Origin: Candidatus Aalborgicola bjergmarkensis
GTDB taxonomy: Bacteria > Pseudomonadota > Gammaproteobacteria > Burkholderiales > Burkholderiaceae_C
DNA length: 64,000 nt
Assembly: GCA_016708725.1 (NCBI GenBank)
Contig: JADJFE010000006.1
Coordinates: 278,633-342,632, forward strand
Reading direction: 5' to 3'
Within the stretch, counting starts at the first letter, position 1, and each line of letters starts with the position of its first letter. The notes under the pieces were generated by a model. The model ran no database searches. It saw only the letters and a list, made by a program, of their open reading frames with translations, and was not told the origin of the DNA. This document shows, piece after piece, positions 1-9,342 of this stretch. A program made the position numbers and the translations under genes.

Positions 1-191
1 CGGGAGTGTGTCCTATCTGGAATTCCACGGCGCGATCCCGTGGCGCGAATCGTTCCCAAAACTGTTCGGGGAACGTCTGGCCGGATGTTCCCTTCTAATG
101 GGAATAAAAGGCCATGGTTTTAGGAACGGTATTGAGAACAGAACGCCCATTCAGCACAGTTGGTTCACAGCACGTGCCTACAATCATCTGC

Positions 192-1781
192 ATGAACACC
201 ACTCCTTCTCCCTTGCCGCGTAAACGCCTGCCCATTGGCATTCAGACTTTTCGTGAAATCCGCGAAGACAATTGCTACTACGTGGACAAGACCGGCATCG
301 CCGTTGATCTGGTGCAAAGCGGCAAATACTACTTTCTCTCCCGCCCCCGGCGCTTTGGCAAAAGCCTGTTTCTGGACACGCTCAAGGAACTTTTTGAGGG
401 CAACCGGGCGCTGTTTACCGGTTTGATAGCCGACACCCGCTGGGACTGGAGCAAGAAATTCCCGGTCATCTCCATCAATTTTGGCGATGGCGTGCTACGC
501 AGCCGCGTGGAACTGGACCAGCGTATCCGCCACATCTTGCGCGTCAACCGCAAGGCACTGGGGTTGCATCTGTCTGCTGACCTGCCAGAAACCGATATTG
601 CCGGTAATTTCGGCGATCTGCTGCGCGAAGCACACGCCAAATCCGGCCAGCGCGTGGTAGTCCTGGTGGACGAATACGACAAACCGATTCTGGACAACAT
701 CACCGATTCCGCCGCAGCGCTGGAACTGCGCCAGGGTTTGAAGAATCTGTACTCGGTCATCAAGGGCGCCGACGCTCACATCAAGTTTGCACTTCTGACC
801 GGCGTTTCCAAGTTCAGCAAGGTCAGCATCTTCTCAGACCTGAACAACCTGACCGACATCACGCTGCATCAACGCTACAGCACCATCTGCGGCTACACCG
901 ATGCCGACATCGACACCGTGTTTGCCCCCGAATTGCCGGGGCTGGATCGCGCCGAGATCCGCCACTGGTACAACGGCTACCACTGGCTGGGCGAGGGCGT
1001 CTATAACCCGTTTGATGTGCTATTGCTGTTTGATAGCCGCACATTCCGCCCGTACTGGTTTGAAACCGGCACGCCCACGTTTCTGGTCAAGCTGCTCGCT
1101 GAACGCGGGTTCTTCACGCCCGACCTGGCGTACCAGCAAACCAGCCTGGAACTGCTCTCGGCCTTTGACGTGGATGCCATCACCAGCGAGGCGTTGCTGT
1201 GGCAAACCGGCTACCTGACCGTGACCCATGCGCATGAACTGCTGCCGGGCATCTGGGTCTATACCCTGGGCTATCCCAACCACGAGGTGCAAACCAGCCT
1301 GAACACGGTGCTGCTGGCCGGTATGGGATTGGATGCGCAACGCACGTTCACGCAACGCCTGCACCTGCCAGCACTGCTGCGCGCGGCGGATATGGCTGGC
1401 TTGCGCACGCATTGCGCGGTGCTATTCGCCAGCATCCCCCACCAGTGGCAGACCAACAACCCCATTGCCCAGTACGAAGGCTATTACGCCAGCATCTTCT
1501 ACAGCCACTTTGCCGCCCTGGGCCTGGACATCCGGCTGGAAGACACCACCAACCATGGCCGTATCGACATGACGGTACTGTTTGAAGGCCAGGTTTTCCT
1601 GTTCGAGTTCAAGGTGGTGGAGCTTTCGCCGCAAGGCAAAGCCTTGCAGCAACTCAAGGACAAGGGCTATGCCCAGAAGTACCTCGGGCGCGGCGAGCCG
1701 GTGCATCTGATTGGCGTGGAGTTCAGCAAGGACGCGCGCAATGTGGTCGGGTTTGAGGTGGAGACACTCAGCAATTCATAG
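192..1781 (+). CDS. AAA-ATPase-like / PD-(D/E)XK nuclease-family protein
   Basis: A 529-aa protein of the widespread AAA-ATPase-like plus DUF1703 family. The P-loop variant RPRRFGKSL lies near residue 57, and a Walker B-like stretch VVVLVDEYDKP near residue 155. The C-terminal GRIDMTVLFEGQVFLFEFK carries the D...E-x-K pattern of PD-(D/E)XK nucleases. The family is linked to mobile or defence regions but its biochemical role is not settled. The open frame extends upstream to 114; I chose the ATG at 192 because family members begin close to the LPIGIQTFREIRE segment. No clear ribosome binding site is visible. A remnant of a second copy of its 3' end lies at about 1966-2007, so the gene was once duplicated here. 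Confidence 0.82.
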   Translation: MNTTPSPLPRKRLPIGIQTFREIREDNCYYVDKTGIAVDLVQSGKYYFLSRPRRFGKSLFLDTLKELFEGNRALFTGLIADTRWDWSKKFPVISINFGDGVLRSRVELDQRIRHILRVNRKALGLHLSADLPETDIAGNFGDLLREAHAKSGQRVVVLVDEYDKPILDNITDSAAALELRQGLKNLYSVIKGADAHIKFALLTGVSKFSKVSIFSDLNNLTDITLHQRYSTICGYTDADIDTVFAPELPGLDRAEIRHWYNGYHWLGEGVYNPFDVLLLFDSRTFRPYWFETGTPTFLVKLLAERGFFTPDLAYQQTSLELLSAFDVDAITSEALLWQTGYLTVTHAHELLPGIWVYTLGYPNHEVQTSLNTVLLAGMGLDAQRTFTQRLHLPALLRAADMAGLRTHCAVLFASIPHQWQTNNPIAQYEGYYASIFYSHFAALGLDIRLEDTTNHGRIDMTVLFEGQVFLFEFKVVELSPQGKALQQLKDKGYAQKYLGRGEPVHLIGVEFSKDARNVVGFEVETLSNS

Positions 1782-2172
1782 CGCATCCCGCACGTTCCAT
1801 GCTGCATACGATGCAATTTCAGCATAGATGTATCCACGACTTTGTTCTGAACGTCTTTCCCCATCACCGCAGGAGACGGTGACATGCGGGCGCCAGCACC
1901 AAAGGTGCGATGTCATACCAGCCTGGGGCATCGCCCCAGGTATCGCACCAAGCATCGAATCGCCCTAGTCGGGTTTGAGGTGGAAAATCTCACCAATTCA
2001 TAGCGCACCCCGCATGTCCCACATGCCCTACAGCCCGATTTGCCTTGTAAAAACCCAAAAAGTTTTTCGAGCCGCCAAAGGCGGCAACCCATAAACAGCC
2101 TTCTCACATAACCCACCATCGCTGCATATCCAAGGTGTAAAGGTGTAAAGGTGTAAAGGGTTCAAGGGGTAA
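1782..2172. repeat. Intergenic repeat block with gene-tail relic
   Basis: This gene-free stretch holds three things. At 1784-1800 is a half copy of the CCCGCACGTTCC repeat found throughout the window. At about 1966-2007 is a near copy of the last ~40 bp of the upstream AAA gene, coding VGFEVENLTNS-stop where the gene has VGFEVETLSNS-stop. From about 2007 to 2172 the sequence matches, in inverted orientation, the region after the second FGE-like gene (12457-12640): the hairpin GCCGCCTTTGGCGGC, tandem CTTTACAC units (about 2133-2160) and a repeat half. Confidence 0.7.
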
Positions 2173-2190
2173 GCTGCCGATTACGGCAGC
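2173..2190. promoter_or_regulatory. GC hairpin after variable region 1
   Basis: A perfect 7-bp stem, GCTGCCG with CGGCAGC, around a 4-nt loop, overlapping the stop codon of the truncated lectin gene. DGR targets commonly carry a short GC-rich hairpin or cruciform just after the conserved end of the variable region. There is no T tract on either side, so a terminator is less likely. Confidence 0.6.
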
Positions 2191-3370
2191 ATCCTGGCTA
2201 AACGCACCCCACTGAGGTTGTTGCGGAACGTCGTGTCGCTCCTGTAGCGGACGGCCGCGCGCGCGTCCGCTGGAATGTCGAGCCAGGAACCGCCGCGCAC
2301 AGCGCGCTGACCACAGGCTCCACTTTCCCAGGCACTTCCATCACTCGGCGCGCCCTTGTAGCTGTCGTTCCAGCAGTCCTGCACCCATTCCCATACGTTG
2401 CCATGCATGTCGTACAAACCAAAATCGTTCGGCGCAAAACTTCCCACTTTGATCGGTTTTTCCCGGTACACCCCCTTGGCGCTGCCGTTGTAGGTGTAAT
2501 TTCCATCAAAGTTGGCCTGCGCCGTCGTAATGGTTTCCCCGGTCGAAAATGCCGTCGTCGTCCCCGCCCTCGCCGCATATTCCCACTGCGCCTCACTCGG
2601 CAACCTGTACTGCTTGCCACTGCGCGCATTGAGCTTCTTGATGTACTCCTGCGCATCGTCCCAGCTTACCTGCTCCACCGGGCAGGTGTCACCACAGTCC
2701 TTGAAATAGCTCGGGTTGCTGCCCATTACCGCCTTCCACTGCCCTTGCGTCACTTCATACTTGCCCATGGCAAAGCTCTGCACGTTCACCCGATGCTGCG
2801 GGTTTTCCCAGTCCGTCCACTCTTTTGACGCACCAGCAGCAATGGCCTTTTTTTGTTCCGCTGCGTTGCTGCCCATCTCAAAGCTCCCACCAGGCACAAC
2901 CACAAGCTCCGGGCATACGTCGCAGTCCTTGAGCGTCTGCCCTGCTGTGGGTGTGACCGGGGCAACCGGGCGCACGGGGGGCTGGGGTGGCACCACTGGC
3001 TCTGGAACAATGCTCGCAACCTGCGTACCTGCGCCGCCCTTGAAGTAAAAAGGCTGTTCCGAGCGCAGTTTCATCACCTCTTCCGGGCTTTGGTCACCGC
3101 CATTTTGTGCCGACTCTTTTTCCACCCCCGCACCCACGCGCTTGAACACGTCTTCCAGTCGCAGCCCCGGCGTGTTGATCGCCGCTATCAGGTGCTTGGT
3201 GTACAAACCGTTGCGCCCGGCCGTGTTGTCGCTGGCGGTTTTTCCCGGTGCCGTGGCAAACGCAATCACTGCGCCACTGGGCGCATCCATGCGCCCCAGA
3301 CCCTTGCCGGTTTGTTGCAACTGTACGGCGGACTCTGACATTTTTTTTCCGCTTGCGTCTAGGAAGATGT
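2181..3370 (-). pseudogene. 5'-truncated caspase / FGE-like lectin gene
   Basis: The open frame runs to 3581, but its first ~65 codons are antisense to the 3434 gene and look spurious. Homologous sequence begins near 3370 with the end of a caspase (peptidase C14) fold: GRMDAPSGAVIAFATAPG and GRNGLYTKHL. The catalytic His and Cys lie upstream in such proteins and are missing. A Pro-rich linker (QVASIVPEPVVPPQPP) leads to a complete FGE-sulfatase/C-type-lectin-fold domain (VVVPGGSFEMGS, EVTQGQWKAVMG, QYRLPSEAQWEYAARAG, GNVWEWVQDC, RAVRGGSW). The RGGSW region lacks the formylglycine-forming cysteines, so this is a binding rather than enzymatic version. The last 40 codons form a DGR-like variable region. 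The linker and lectin part resemble the gene at 10817, but the caspase type differs. Confidence 0.72.
2205..2282 (-). other. Putative DGR variable region 1
   Basis: A 78-bp block that aligns without gaps to 12350-12427. By hand count, about 27 positions differ, and 19 of those have A in one copy. It is bounded upstream (in gene sense) by 25 identical bases ending in GGCGGTTCCTGG, and downstream by 23 identical bases beginning CGTTTAGCCAGGATG. This is the layout of a DGR variable region followed by an IMH-like conserved end. Residues RGGSW, P, ARAA, RY, R, G and RLARMLP stay fixed while the residues between them vary. Confidence 0.6.
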
Positions 3371-3433
3371 ACCCCCCCTGTACCCAACTACCCAACCCAT
3401 TTCCCGCTTTGGCGGACAACTCAGGAGTGAAAA

Positions 3434-4057
3434 ATGAAAAAATGGACCCCCATCTTGTCAGGCGCAGTGGCATCCGCCCTGTTTGCCTCAGCCGGTTTTG
3501 CCCAGGAAACGGCAAAAGACATTGTTCTGGCCCGCCTGGCAGCGCCTGTGGTGGCGGTGACGGCAGCGCAAACCGTGACAAGGCCGACGCAAAACGCCGT
3601 GGGCGATGCGATGGCGGTGAGCGTGCTGCTGGAGTCGGTCAACGGAACACTCACTCCCAAAAGCACCAAAACCCTATTCCAGACCGGCGACAGGTTTCGC
3701 GTGAAGATATTGGCAACGCGCCATGCCAGGGTTTCGCTCTACAACACCAACCCGCTGGGCGTGACCAACCCCAAGCCGCTCTGGCAAGGCACGCTGCGCG
3801 TGGGAGAGGAAACCGTCAGCCCGCGCCTGCAACTCACGGGGACTTCCGGTGTGGACCAGTTGCATGTGGTGCTGGAACCCGTGCGGGAAGCCAATGCCTT
3901 CGTCTGGCTGGGCAACTGGCTGCGCACTACCAAGGACGATGCCAGCAGCAAGGACATCCGCCTGGATGTACAGAACACGCCCACGGCCACCTACCTGGTC
4001 AACCCGCAGGGGCAGGGTCTGATCACCACCGTGCGCATTGCGCACACCGCTTATTAA
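3434..4057 (+). CDS. Exported DUF4384-like protein A1
   Basis: A 207-aa protein with a Sec signal peptide (MKKWTPILSGAVASALFASAGFA-Q, cleavage near residue 23) and one all-beta domain. The stretch TLFQTGDRFRVKILATRHARVSLYNT resembles the start of DUF4384 domains, which are often linked to bacterial caspases. It is a paralogue of the protein at 12746; both share AKDIVL-like, GDAM.VSVL.ES.NG, PLW.G and LH.VLEP blocks. A GGAG ribosome binding site lies just upstream, and the gene starts a run of closely spaced + strand genes reaching 12451. Role unknown; probably periplasmic. Confidence 0.8.
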   Translation: MKKWTPILSGAVASALFASAGFAQETAKDIVLARLAAPVVAVTAAQTVTRPTQNAVGDAMAVSVLLESVNGTLTPKSTKTLFQTGDRFRVKILATRHARVSLYNTNPLGVTNPKPLWQGTLRVGEETVSPRLQLTGTSGVDQLHVVLEPVREANAFVWLGNWLRTTKDDASSKDIRLDVQNTPTATYLVNPQGQGLITTVRIAHTAY

Positions 4058-4092
4058 CAACAAACAACACCACAGACCCTGGAGGTTCTTTC

Positions 4093-4911
4093 ATGTTTTC
4101 CCCGACACAACAATCACAAAAAACACAAGCAACTTTCTGCACATGGCCATGGGCGCGTGCCGTGGCCGCTGCCCTGCTGGCGCTTGCCGCAGGCGCTGCC
4201 ATGGCGCAAACCGAAAAATCCATCGTCCCCGAGGCCGTCCCGGCATTCCCCGCATTCGCCAACTGGGTGAACGTGTACGCCCCGGTACGCGCAAACCCGG
4301 TGCAAGTAGCCGTTGAGCCGGTTTTGCTCAATGTGGCGCTGCAAGAGCCAGGGCAGGACTACCAGCCGCAGCCCGTCATCCTGGGCCTGCCCGATGTTCC
4401 CTTGCTGGGCAGCAGTGTCCGTGCAACCGCGCGTGGCTGGGGTGCTGCGCTGAACTACCAGGGCATGCAGTTGCGCATGCTGGTACTCAATGCCAGCGGT
4501 GGCAATCCGCAGGTGCGCTCCATGGCGGGGCCGCTCAGGCCCGGTGAGCTGTTCAAGATTCGGGTGACGCCCACCTTTGATGCGGTGGCCGAAATCGACC
4601 AGATGGTGAACGAGGGCAATTCGTGGTCCGCAACGCGCACCGGGCAGGTGTATCCGCAATCGGGAATGTCCGTACAAATCATGGCGGGTGAAACGGTGGA
4701 TTTGCCGCTGGAGCCACAGGCATACTTCCGCATGGGGTCTGAAGGCCTTGATCGTCTGGTGCTCTCCGTGCGCCATGCCAGTGCGCTGGGCGAAGCACGC
4801 AGCAGCCAGCCCGCCTACCGGCAAGACAGCCCCAGCGGCTCAGGCTACCTGCAACTGGTGCCTGCAGGCACCTATCCGGCACTGGAGCAACTGATATCCT
4901 ACGCGCCATAA
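4093..4911 (+). CDS. Exported hypothetical protein, DUF4384-like fold
   Basis: A 272-aa protein. The ATG at 4093 follows a GGAGG site (4080-4085); the open frame runs far upstream, but that part is antisense to the truncated lectin gene. The N-terminus has a long signal peptide ending AAGAAMA-Q. The mature part is predicted beta-rich, with GELFKIRVTPTFDAVAEID and GETVDLPLEPQAYFRM comparable to the GDRFRVK and LHVVLEP blocks of A1. I recognise no catalytic motif. It sits 35 bp after A1 and 28 bp before a lipoprotein gene, so it is probably co-transcribed with the caspase genes. Confidence 0.72.
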   Translation: MFSPTQQSQKTQATFCTWPWARAVAAALLALAAGAAMAQTEKSIVPEAVPAFPAFANWVNVYAPVRANPVQVAVEPVLLNVALQEPGQDYQPQPVILGLPDVPLLGSSVRATARGWGAALNYQGMQLRMLVLNASGGNPQVRSMAGPLRPGELFKIRVTPTFDAVAEIDQMVNEGNSWSATRTGQVYPQSGMSVQIMAGETVDLPLEPQAYFRMGSEGLDRLVLSVRHASALGEARSSQPAYRQDSPSGSGYLQLVPAGTYPALEQLISYAP

Positions 4912-4939
4912 AAAGCAAAAAACAACCTGGAGATTTACC

Positions 4940-5461
4940 ATGAAAAACATTCCATCCATGATTTCCTGCGCCCGCGTGGCTGTGCTGACAGCCTGCCTGG
5001 GACTTGGCGCCTGCGTGCATCCCCCCGGAACGGCGGATGCCGTGCTGCTGCACCGCGTGGACACCGTGATGCGCCAGGCCACACCGGCTATGGCAGTGGG
5101 CCTCAAGCTCTCAGCCGAGCAATTCCGCACCGGCGAAGCCATCGCAGCCGAAGTGACATCCACCACCGCAGGTTATGTGTACCTGTTTCAAATGGAAACA
5201 GATGGCCGCACGCTCAGTCTGGTGTTCCCGAACGCCATGGACGGTGCCAACTACATCGCCGCAAACACCCCACTGGGTTTGCCACGGCCCAACTGGCGCA
5301 TGGCGGCCCGTGGTCCGGTAGGGGTGGGCCACATGCTGGCCGTGGTCACTGAAAAACCACTGGACCTGATGGCCTTGCAAGCCCACATCCAGGCAAGGCA
5401 GTTTGAAATCAATACGCCCTACGGAGCCGCCATGACCACCGTGCGCGAGGTGGCACCATGA
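4940..5461 (+). CDS. DUF4384 lipoprotein
   Basis: A 173-aa protein with a lipoprotein signal ending LGLGAC (lipid-modified Cys near residue 25). It has one DUF4384 domain: LSAEQFRTGEAIAAEVTSTTAGYVYLFQMETDGRTLSLVFPN, then GPVGVGHMLAVVTEKP. DUF4384 domains are commonly found fused to or beside bacterial caspases, and the same fold ends both caspases downstream. The stop overlaps the ATG of the OmpA-like gene by 4 bp, indicating coupled translation. Likely anchored in the outer membrane facing the periplasm. Confidence 0.82.
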   Translation: MKNIPSMISCARVAVLTACLGLGACVHPPGTADAVLLHRVDTVMRQATPAMAVGLKLSAEQFRTGEAIAAEVTSTTAGYVYLFQMETDGRTLSLVFPNAMDGANYIAANTPLGLPRPNWRMAARGPVGVGHMLAVVTEKPLDLMALQAHIQARQFEINTPYGAAMTTVREVAP

Positions 5462-6102
5462 GTCCACAACAGTTGCTCCAAAAATTAACCGGCATCGCGC
5501 TCATGGCTTTGGGTGCTTTGGTCGGCATTGCACACGCAGCAGAAATGACAGAGGCGGAAATGGTGCGCCAACTCTCTGCCGTCCCGGCAGCTCCCAGTAG
5601 TGACAGTGACCCTGACCTGGAGTTTGACGATGAGGGAGGACCAAGCGGAAAAAGCGTGAGACGAACTCGTCGGCCCGACACCAATGGTGCTTGTCTGGCA
5701 GACCAGGACAGGGGAGGTAGTCAAAAAGCGATGGTCGTCATCGCCTTGGCGCCAAGCGGCGCGCCGCAAATCAACATGCCCTTGCAGTTTGCCCTTAACA
5801 GCCATGTTTTATCAACAACCGACCAACGGCAACTCGACACGCTGGCCCGCGCGATGAACAACGATGCGCTGCGCACAGCACGCTTCACCGTGTCCGGGCA
5901 TACCGATGCCGTTGGCGACGCGGTGTACAACGAAAAACTCTCCTGCGCGCGTGCACTTTCCGCACGCACGTATCTGATGGAACGCGGCGTAGCGGCTGAA
6001 CGACTCACGGCGTATGGATTTGGCAGCAGTCGCCCCATCGAAGCGGTATCCGGCAGTTCAGCGAAAAATCGGCGTGTTGAAATCCGGCGTGCTGAAAATT
6101 AA
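5458..6102 (+). CDS. OmpA-family peptidoglycan-binding protein
   Basis: A 214-aa protein with a signal peptide (ALGALVGIAHA-A) and a C-terminal OmpA-like domain. The diagnostic run is visible: FTVSGHTDAVGDAVYNEKLS, ARTYLMERGVAAERLTAYGFG, then NRRVEIR. This domain binds diaminopimelate in peptidoglycan. The ~90-residue spacer before it is low in complexity and has no beta barrel. Lying between a DUF4384 lipoprotein and caspase genes, it may tether the system to the cell wall. Confidence 0.85.
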   Translation: MSPQQLLQKLTGIALMALGALVGIAHAAEMTEAEMVRQLSAVPAAPSSDSDPDLEFDDEGGPSGKSVRRTRRPDTNGACLADQDRGGSQKAMVVIALAPSGAPQINMPLQFALNSHVLSTTDQRQLDTLARAMNNDALRTARFTVSGHTDAVGDAVYNEKLSCARALSARTYLMERGVAAERLTAYGFGSSRPIEAVSGSSAKNRRVEIRRAEN

Positions 6103-6128
6103 TTTCCCATTAACAAAGAGGCATCCCC

Positions 6129-7856
6129 ATGAACAAACCGATTGCCACGCATCTTGCAAACATGCTCCTTGTGCCATTGCTCGCACTGTCACTGGTTTCC
6201 ATGGCCTTTGGCCAGACTGCGCCCAGGCGGATAGCCCTCCTGGTCGGAATAGGTGATTATTCCGATGCCAAACTCAATCTTGAGGGGCCACCGCATGATG
6301 TGGCGGCCATGAAAGATGTGCTCGTGCGCCGCTGGGGTTTCCAGGCGCAGGATGTCAAGACCTTAGTGGATCGCCAGGCAACACGGGACAATATCCTTGC
6401 TGAACTGGCGGCCTTGTCAAAACGCAGTAGCGCCAATGACGAGGTGCTGGTGTACTTTTCAGGCCACGGCACCAGTGCGTTGGACTCTGGTTATGGCGCA
6501 ACTATTCCATTGCCACACGGCAGCGGAGCCTTTGTCCCGGTGGATTTCGCAACAAAGACCAACCCCGGTGTGGGTGATCTGATTGTTGGCCGTACCGACC
6601 TGGTTCCCGTTTTCAGCGCCCTGGAAGCCGGTGGTCGACACCTGTGGGTCATATCTGACTCTTGCTATTCCGGGCAGCAGGTACGCTCCAGCGGGTTAAT
6701 CCAGCCCGACGAATTGCCCTCAAGGATGATTCCCCTGATGGTCAAGACAGAGGATGCACAAGCACAGCGCGCAGACCTTGCCCTGGCTGGCAAGGCGGAT
6801 CGGCCAGAACCCTATCCCTACAAGGCCACCGCCTTTTTGGCTGCATCCGGTGAAGGCGAGCGGGCGAAAGACATTCCCAAGTACTCGCTCAAAAAAATGG
6901 GCACCACCGACGATAAGCCCCACGGAGCCATGACCGATGCCTTGCTGCGTGTGCTGAAAGGCGAGATTCCTGGTGATCTCGATGGCGACGGGGTGATGAC
7001 CCTCAACGAAGTGCATCGCGCCACCAGTGACTTCATGGCGCAACGCGCCTATGGCCACACGCCCATACGCTTGCCTGCAGTGGCCGAGGATGCGCAAGGC
7101 CTGGGTAACCGTGCCGTTCTTAATGTGCGAAATGTGGCCATGGTTGCAACCAGGCAAGACATAAAGCCCCTGCGGGTTCGTGCAGACAGCGCATCTTCTG
7201 CAGTGATGTCGGCTATTTCAGGCATCCCCGACCTGCGCATGGTCAAGTCTGGCGAGGACACCGATATCGTGCTGAAGTTGGGTAAGGATGGCAACCGCAT
7301 AGGCCTATTGGCCGCCAGTGGTGATTTCCTGGCCGGCATACCCGCCGCAGAGACCGGGCGCATCGTTGCCCAGGTACGCCAACTGGCCTGGGCGCAGCGT
7401 CTGCGTGGCCTGGCTGAAAAGCACCGCCGTGGCGCGCTGGAGGTGGGCATTGATCCCGAAGTGCGAAGTGGCAACTTTACTCCCGGCCAACGCATCAGTT
7501 TTGTTGCACGGCCAGACAAGAATGCAACACTGGTTTTGCTCAACATCAACGCTGACGGCAAGGTGGCAGTGCTCTACCCGCAGGTGTCGGCCGAAGACAA
7601 GCCCCTGCCCGCCGGGCAGGCCAGTCACATACCCGGCACTGCAGACCACCAGCGCATTCTGGTGCAAGAACCATTTGGTATGGACATGCAATTTGTTTTT
7701 GCCTTTGACCAGCCCCCGAGCGGACTGGATGGCTTGCACCACCTGGAAAACGCCGACCCCAGCGACCCACGGCTTGCGGCTTTTGAGCGCAGCATAGGCA
7801 GCATGTCGGGCAAATTTACATTCGCTTCCACCGAGTTACGTACCCTCAAACCCTGA
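6129..7856 (+). CDS. Exported caspase-family protease with DUF4384-like tail (Casp1)
   Basis: A 575-aa protein. A signal peptide (LLALSLVSMAFG-Q) precedes a peptidase C14 domain that starts at RRIALLVGIGDYSD. The catalytic dyad is visible as YFSGHG (His113) and SDSCYSG (Cys179). GDLDGDGVMTLNEV near residue 280 looks like an EF-hand-type acidic loop. The C-terminus (FTPGQRISFVARPDKNATLVLLNINADGKVAVLYP) is a DUF4384 domain. Bacterial caspase homologues usually cut after Arg or Lys. Export means its targets would be periplasmic or extracellular. It is 26 bp after the OmpA-like gene. Confidence 0.88.
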   Translation: MNKPIATHLANMLLVPLLALSLVSMAFGQTAPRRIALLVGIGDYSDAKLNLEGPPHDVAAMKDVLVRRWGFQAQDVKTLVDRQATRDNILAELAALSKRSSANDEVLVYFSGHGTSALDSGYGATIPLPHGSGAFVPVDFATKTNPGVGDLIVGRTDLVPVFSALEAGGRHLWVISDSCYSGQQVRSSGLIQPDELPSRMIPLMVKTEDAQAQRADLALAGKADRPEPYPYKATAFLAASGEGERAKDIPKYSLKKMGTTDDKPHGAMTDALLRVLKGEIPGDLDGDGVMTLNEVHRATSDFMAQRAYGHTPIRLPAVAEDAQGLGNRAVLNVRNVAMVATRQDIKPLRVRADSASSAVMSAISGIPDLRMVKSGEDTDIVLKLGKDGNRIGLLAASGDFLAGIPAAETGRIVAQVRQLAWAQRLRGLAEKHRRGALEVGIDPEVRSGNFTPGQRISFVARPDKNATLVLLNINADGKVAVLYPQVSAEDKPLPAGQASHIPGTADHQRILVQEPFGMDMQFVFAFDQPPSGLDGLHHLENADPSDPRLAAFERSIGSMSGKFTFASTELRTLKP

Positions 7857-7859
7857 TCC

Positions 7860-7874
7860 GACGTTTTGCAGCCA
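7860..7874 (+). repeat. 15-bp element shared with 12661-12675
   Basis: GACGTTTTGCAGCCA occurs here upstream of Casp2 and again at 12661-12675 upstream of the A2 gene. In both places it lies about 70-85 bp before a start codon. It may be a shared regulatory site or a duplication trace. Confidence 0.4.
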
Positions 7875-7942
7875 TCTACGTCATGTCCAGTAACCTTTCC
7901 TCAACCCTAAATCCTCAATCCTCAACCTATAGGCTGAACTCC

Positions 7943-9328
7943 ATGAAAAAGACAAGCTCCCCCAAACTGCACGCCCTTGCCCTGGCCGCCGTTGCTGCCT
8001 ACACGTTGGGTCTCACCAGCCAGGCGCAGGCCGCCAACCACGCGCTGATCATGACGATTGACTATGCTGGAACACCCAATGCGTTGCCCGGAATTGAACT
8101 GGATGGAAAAATGGCGGTTGAAATTGCCAAGGGCATGGGGGTGCCACCGCAAAACATCAAATGGATTCGCAACCAAGATCTGACCTTGTCAGGCATGAAC
8201 GCCGCGATCCAGGACTTGACCCGCAACCGTATTGCTAATGGCGACAAGGTGTTCATGTACTACTCAGGCCATGGTTACCAAACCAACGGTTCAGAAAGCA
8301 AGTGCGTTGAATCCCTGGTCGCGGCAGATGTCAGGTTTTTCGAAGATGAACGCCTGAAGCAAACCCTGGACACCCTGGCTGCCAAAGCCAGCCAGGTGGT
8401 CATGTTTAACGACTCCTGCTTTTCCGGCGGTGCCGCTACCAAAGAACTTGCGCGCAGCGATGGCGACTCCGTTCCCAAGGCTTACATAGACCAGTCGGGC
8501 GCGTCAGCCAACATCGATTATGTGTGCAGCCAAGCCAGCAACAAGGATTTTGGGTCGCGCTCTCTCGGTGTTGTGGCACGCGAGCGCCCCACGCAAATGC
8601 TCTACGTGGCAGCCTCCAGCGATGCCGAAGTTTCTCGCGCCAGCAAAAAGGGTAGCTGGGCAACCCAGGCTTGGGCTTCATGCCTGTCCGGAAGCGCGGC
8701 TGACCGCGACGGCAATGGCATTGTGGACGGTAACGAACTGCAGCAATGCGCGCAGGACTTTATCAAGCAAAAGTTTAATAAGCCGCAAACCATCACGCTC
8801 GTAGGCAACAATGCTTTGCCAATGAGCTTTGTGGGGGCTGGTGCCAGTACTTGCACCACACCGGTGACCAACCCAGGCGGCACCCTGGCGACGATTCGCG
8901 CTGCTGCCGACCCTGATATCAAGGTAGGCCTGTCCCTTGCAAAATCCAGACTGACCATAGGCCGGGATTTGCTTGATTTCTCCGTCAGTACCCCACGCGA
9001 CGGCTACCTTTATCTGTTGCACGTTTCCAGCGAGGGCAAGTTTATTGTTTTGTTTCCCAACAAAATAGACAGCAATAATTTTGTCAAGGCCGGTAACCAC
9101 CGCTTCCCCAAACAATCCTGGGGTATTCAGGCGCAAGGCCCTGCGGGCACCGGCTACATCATGGCCTATCTGGCGGATACGCCCAAGGAATTCACCAAAG
9201 ACATGGACTTTGATGGACCATTTTCCAGTGGCAAAGCCAACTGCGACACCACAAGCAAGCTCGGCGTCGTCGCCCTGAACGGTCGCTATGGCGCCAGCGC
9301 CGTAGCAGCGATCCAGGAAGTCAAGTAA
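7943..9328 (+). CDS. Exported caspase-family protease with DUF4384 domain (Casp2)
   Basis: A 461-aa protein. I chose the ATG at 7943 because it begins a good signal peptide (MKKTSSPKLHALALAAVAA...QAQA); the frame also opens at 7883. The caspase domain carries MYYSGHGYQ (His110) and FNDSCFSGG (Cys159). An acidic loop DRDGNGIVDGNEL near residue 255 could bind calcium. A DUF4384 domain follows (LDFSVSTPRDGYLYLLHVSSEGKFIVLFPN). The gap of 86 bp before it is the largest in the operon and contains a 15-bp element repeated at 12661. It is a divergent paralogue of Casp1. Confidence 0.87.
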   Translation: MKKTSSPKLHALALAAVAAYTLGLTSQAQAANHALIMTIDYAGTPNALPGIELDGKMAVEIAKGMGVPPQNIKWIRNQDLTLSGMNAAIQDLTRNRIANGDKVFMYYSGHGYQTNGSESKCVESLVAADVRFFEDERLKQTLDTLAAKASQVVMFNDSCFSGGAATKELARSDGDSVPKAYIDQSGASANIDYVCSQASNKDFGSRSLGVVARERPTQMLYVAASSDAEVSRASKKGSWATQAWASCLSGSAADRDGNGIVDGNELQQCAQDFIKQKFNKPQTITLVGNNALPMSFVGAGASTCTTPVTNPGGTLATIRAAADPDIKVGLSLAKSRLTIGRDLLDFSVSTPRDGYLYLLHVSSEGKFIVLFPNKIDSNNFVKAGNHRFPKQSWGIQAQGPAGTGYIMAYLADTPKEFTKDMDFDGPFSSGKANCDTTSKLGVVALNGRYGASAVAAIQEVK

Positions 9329-9342
9329 ACGAAAGTCTTACC

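Noticed and set aside
3142..4092. N-terminal extension of the 4093 gene
   Set aside because: The extension is antisense to the truncated lectin gene and out of frame with A1; the 4093 ATG has a ribosome binding site and signal peptide.
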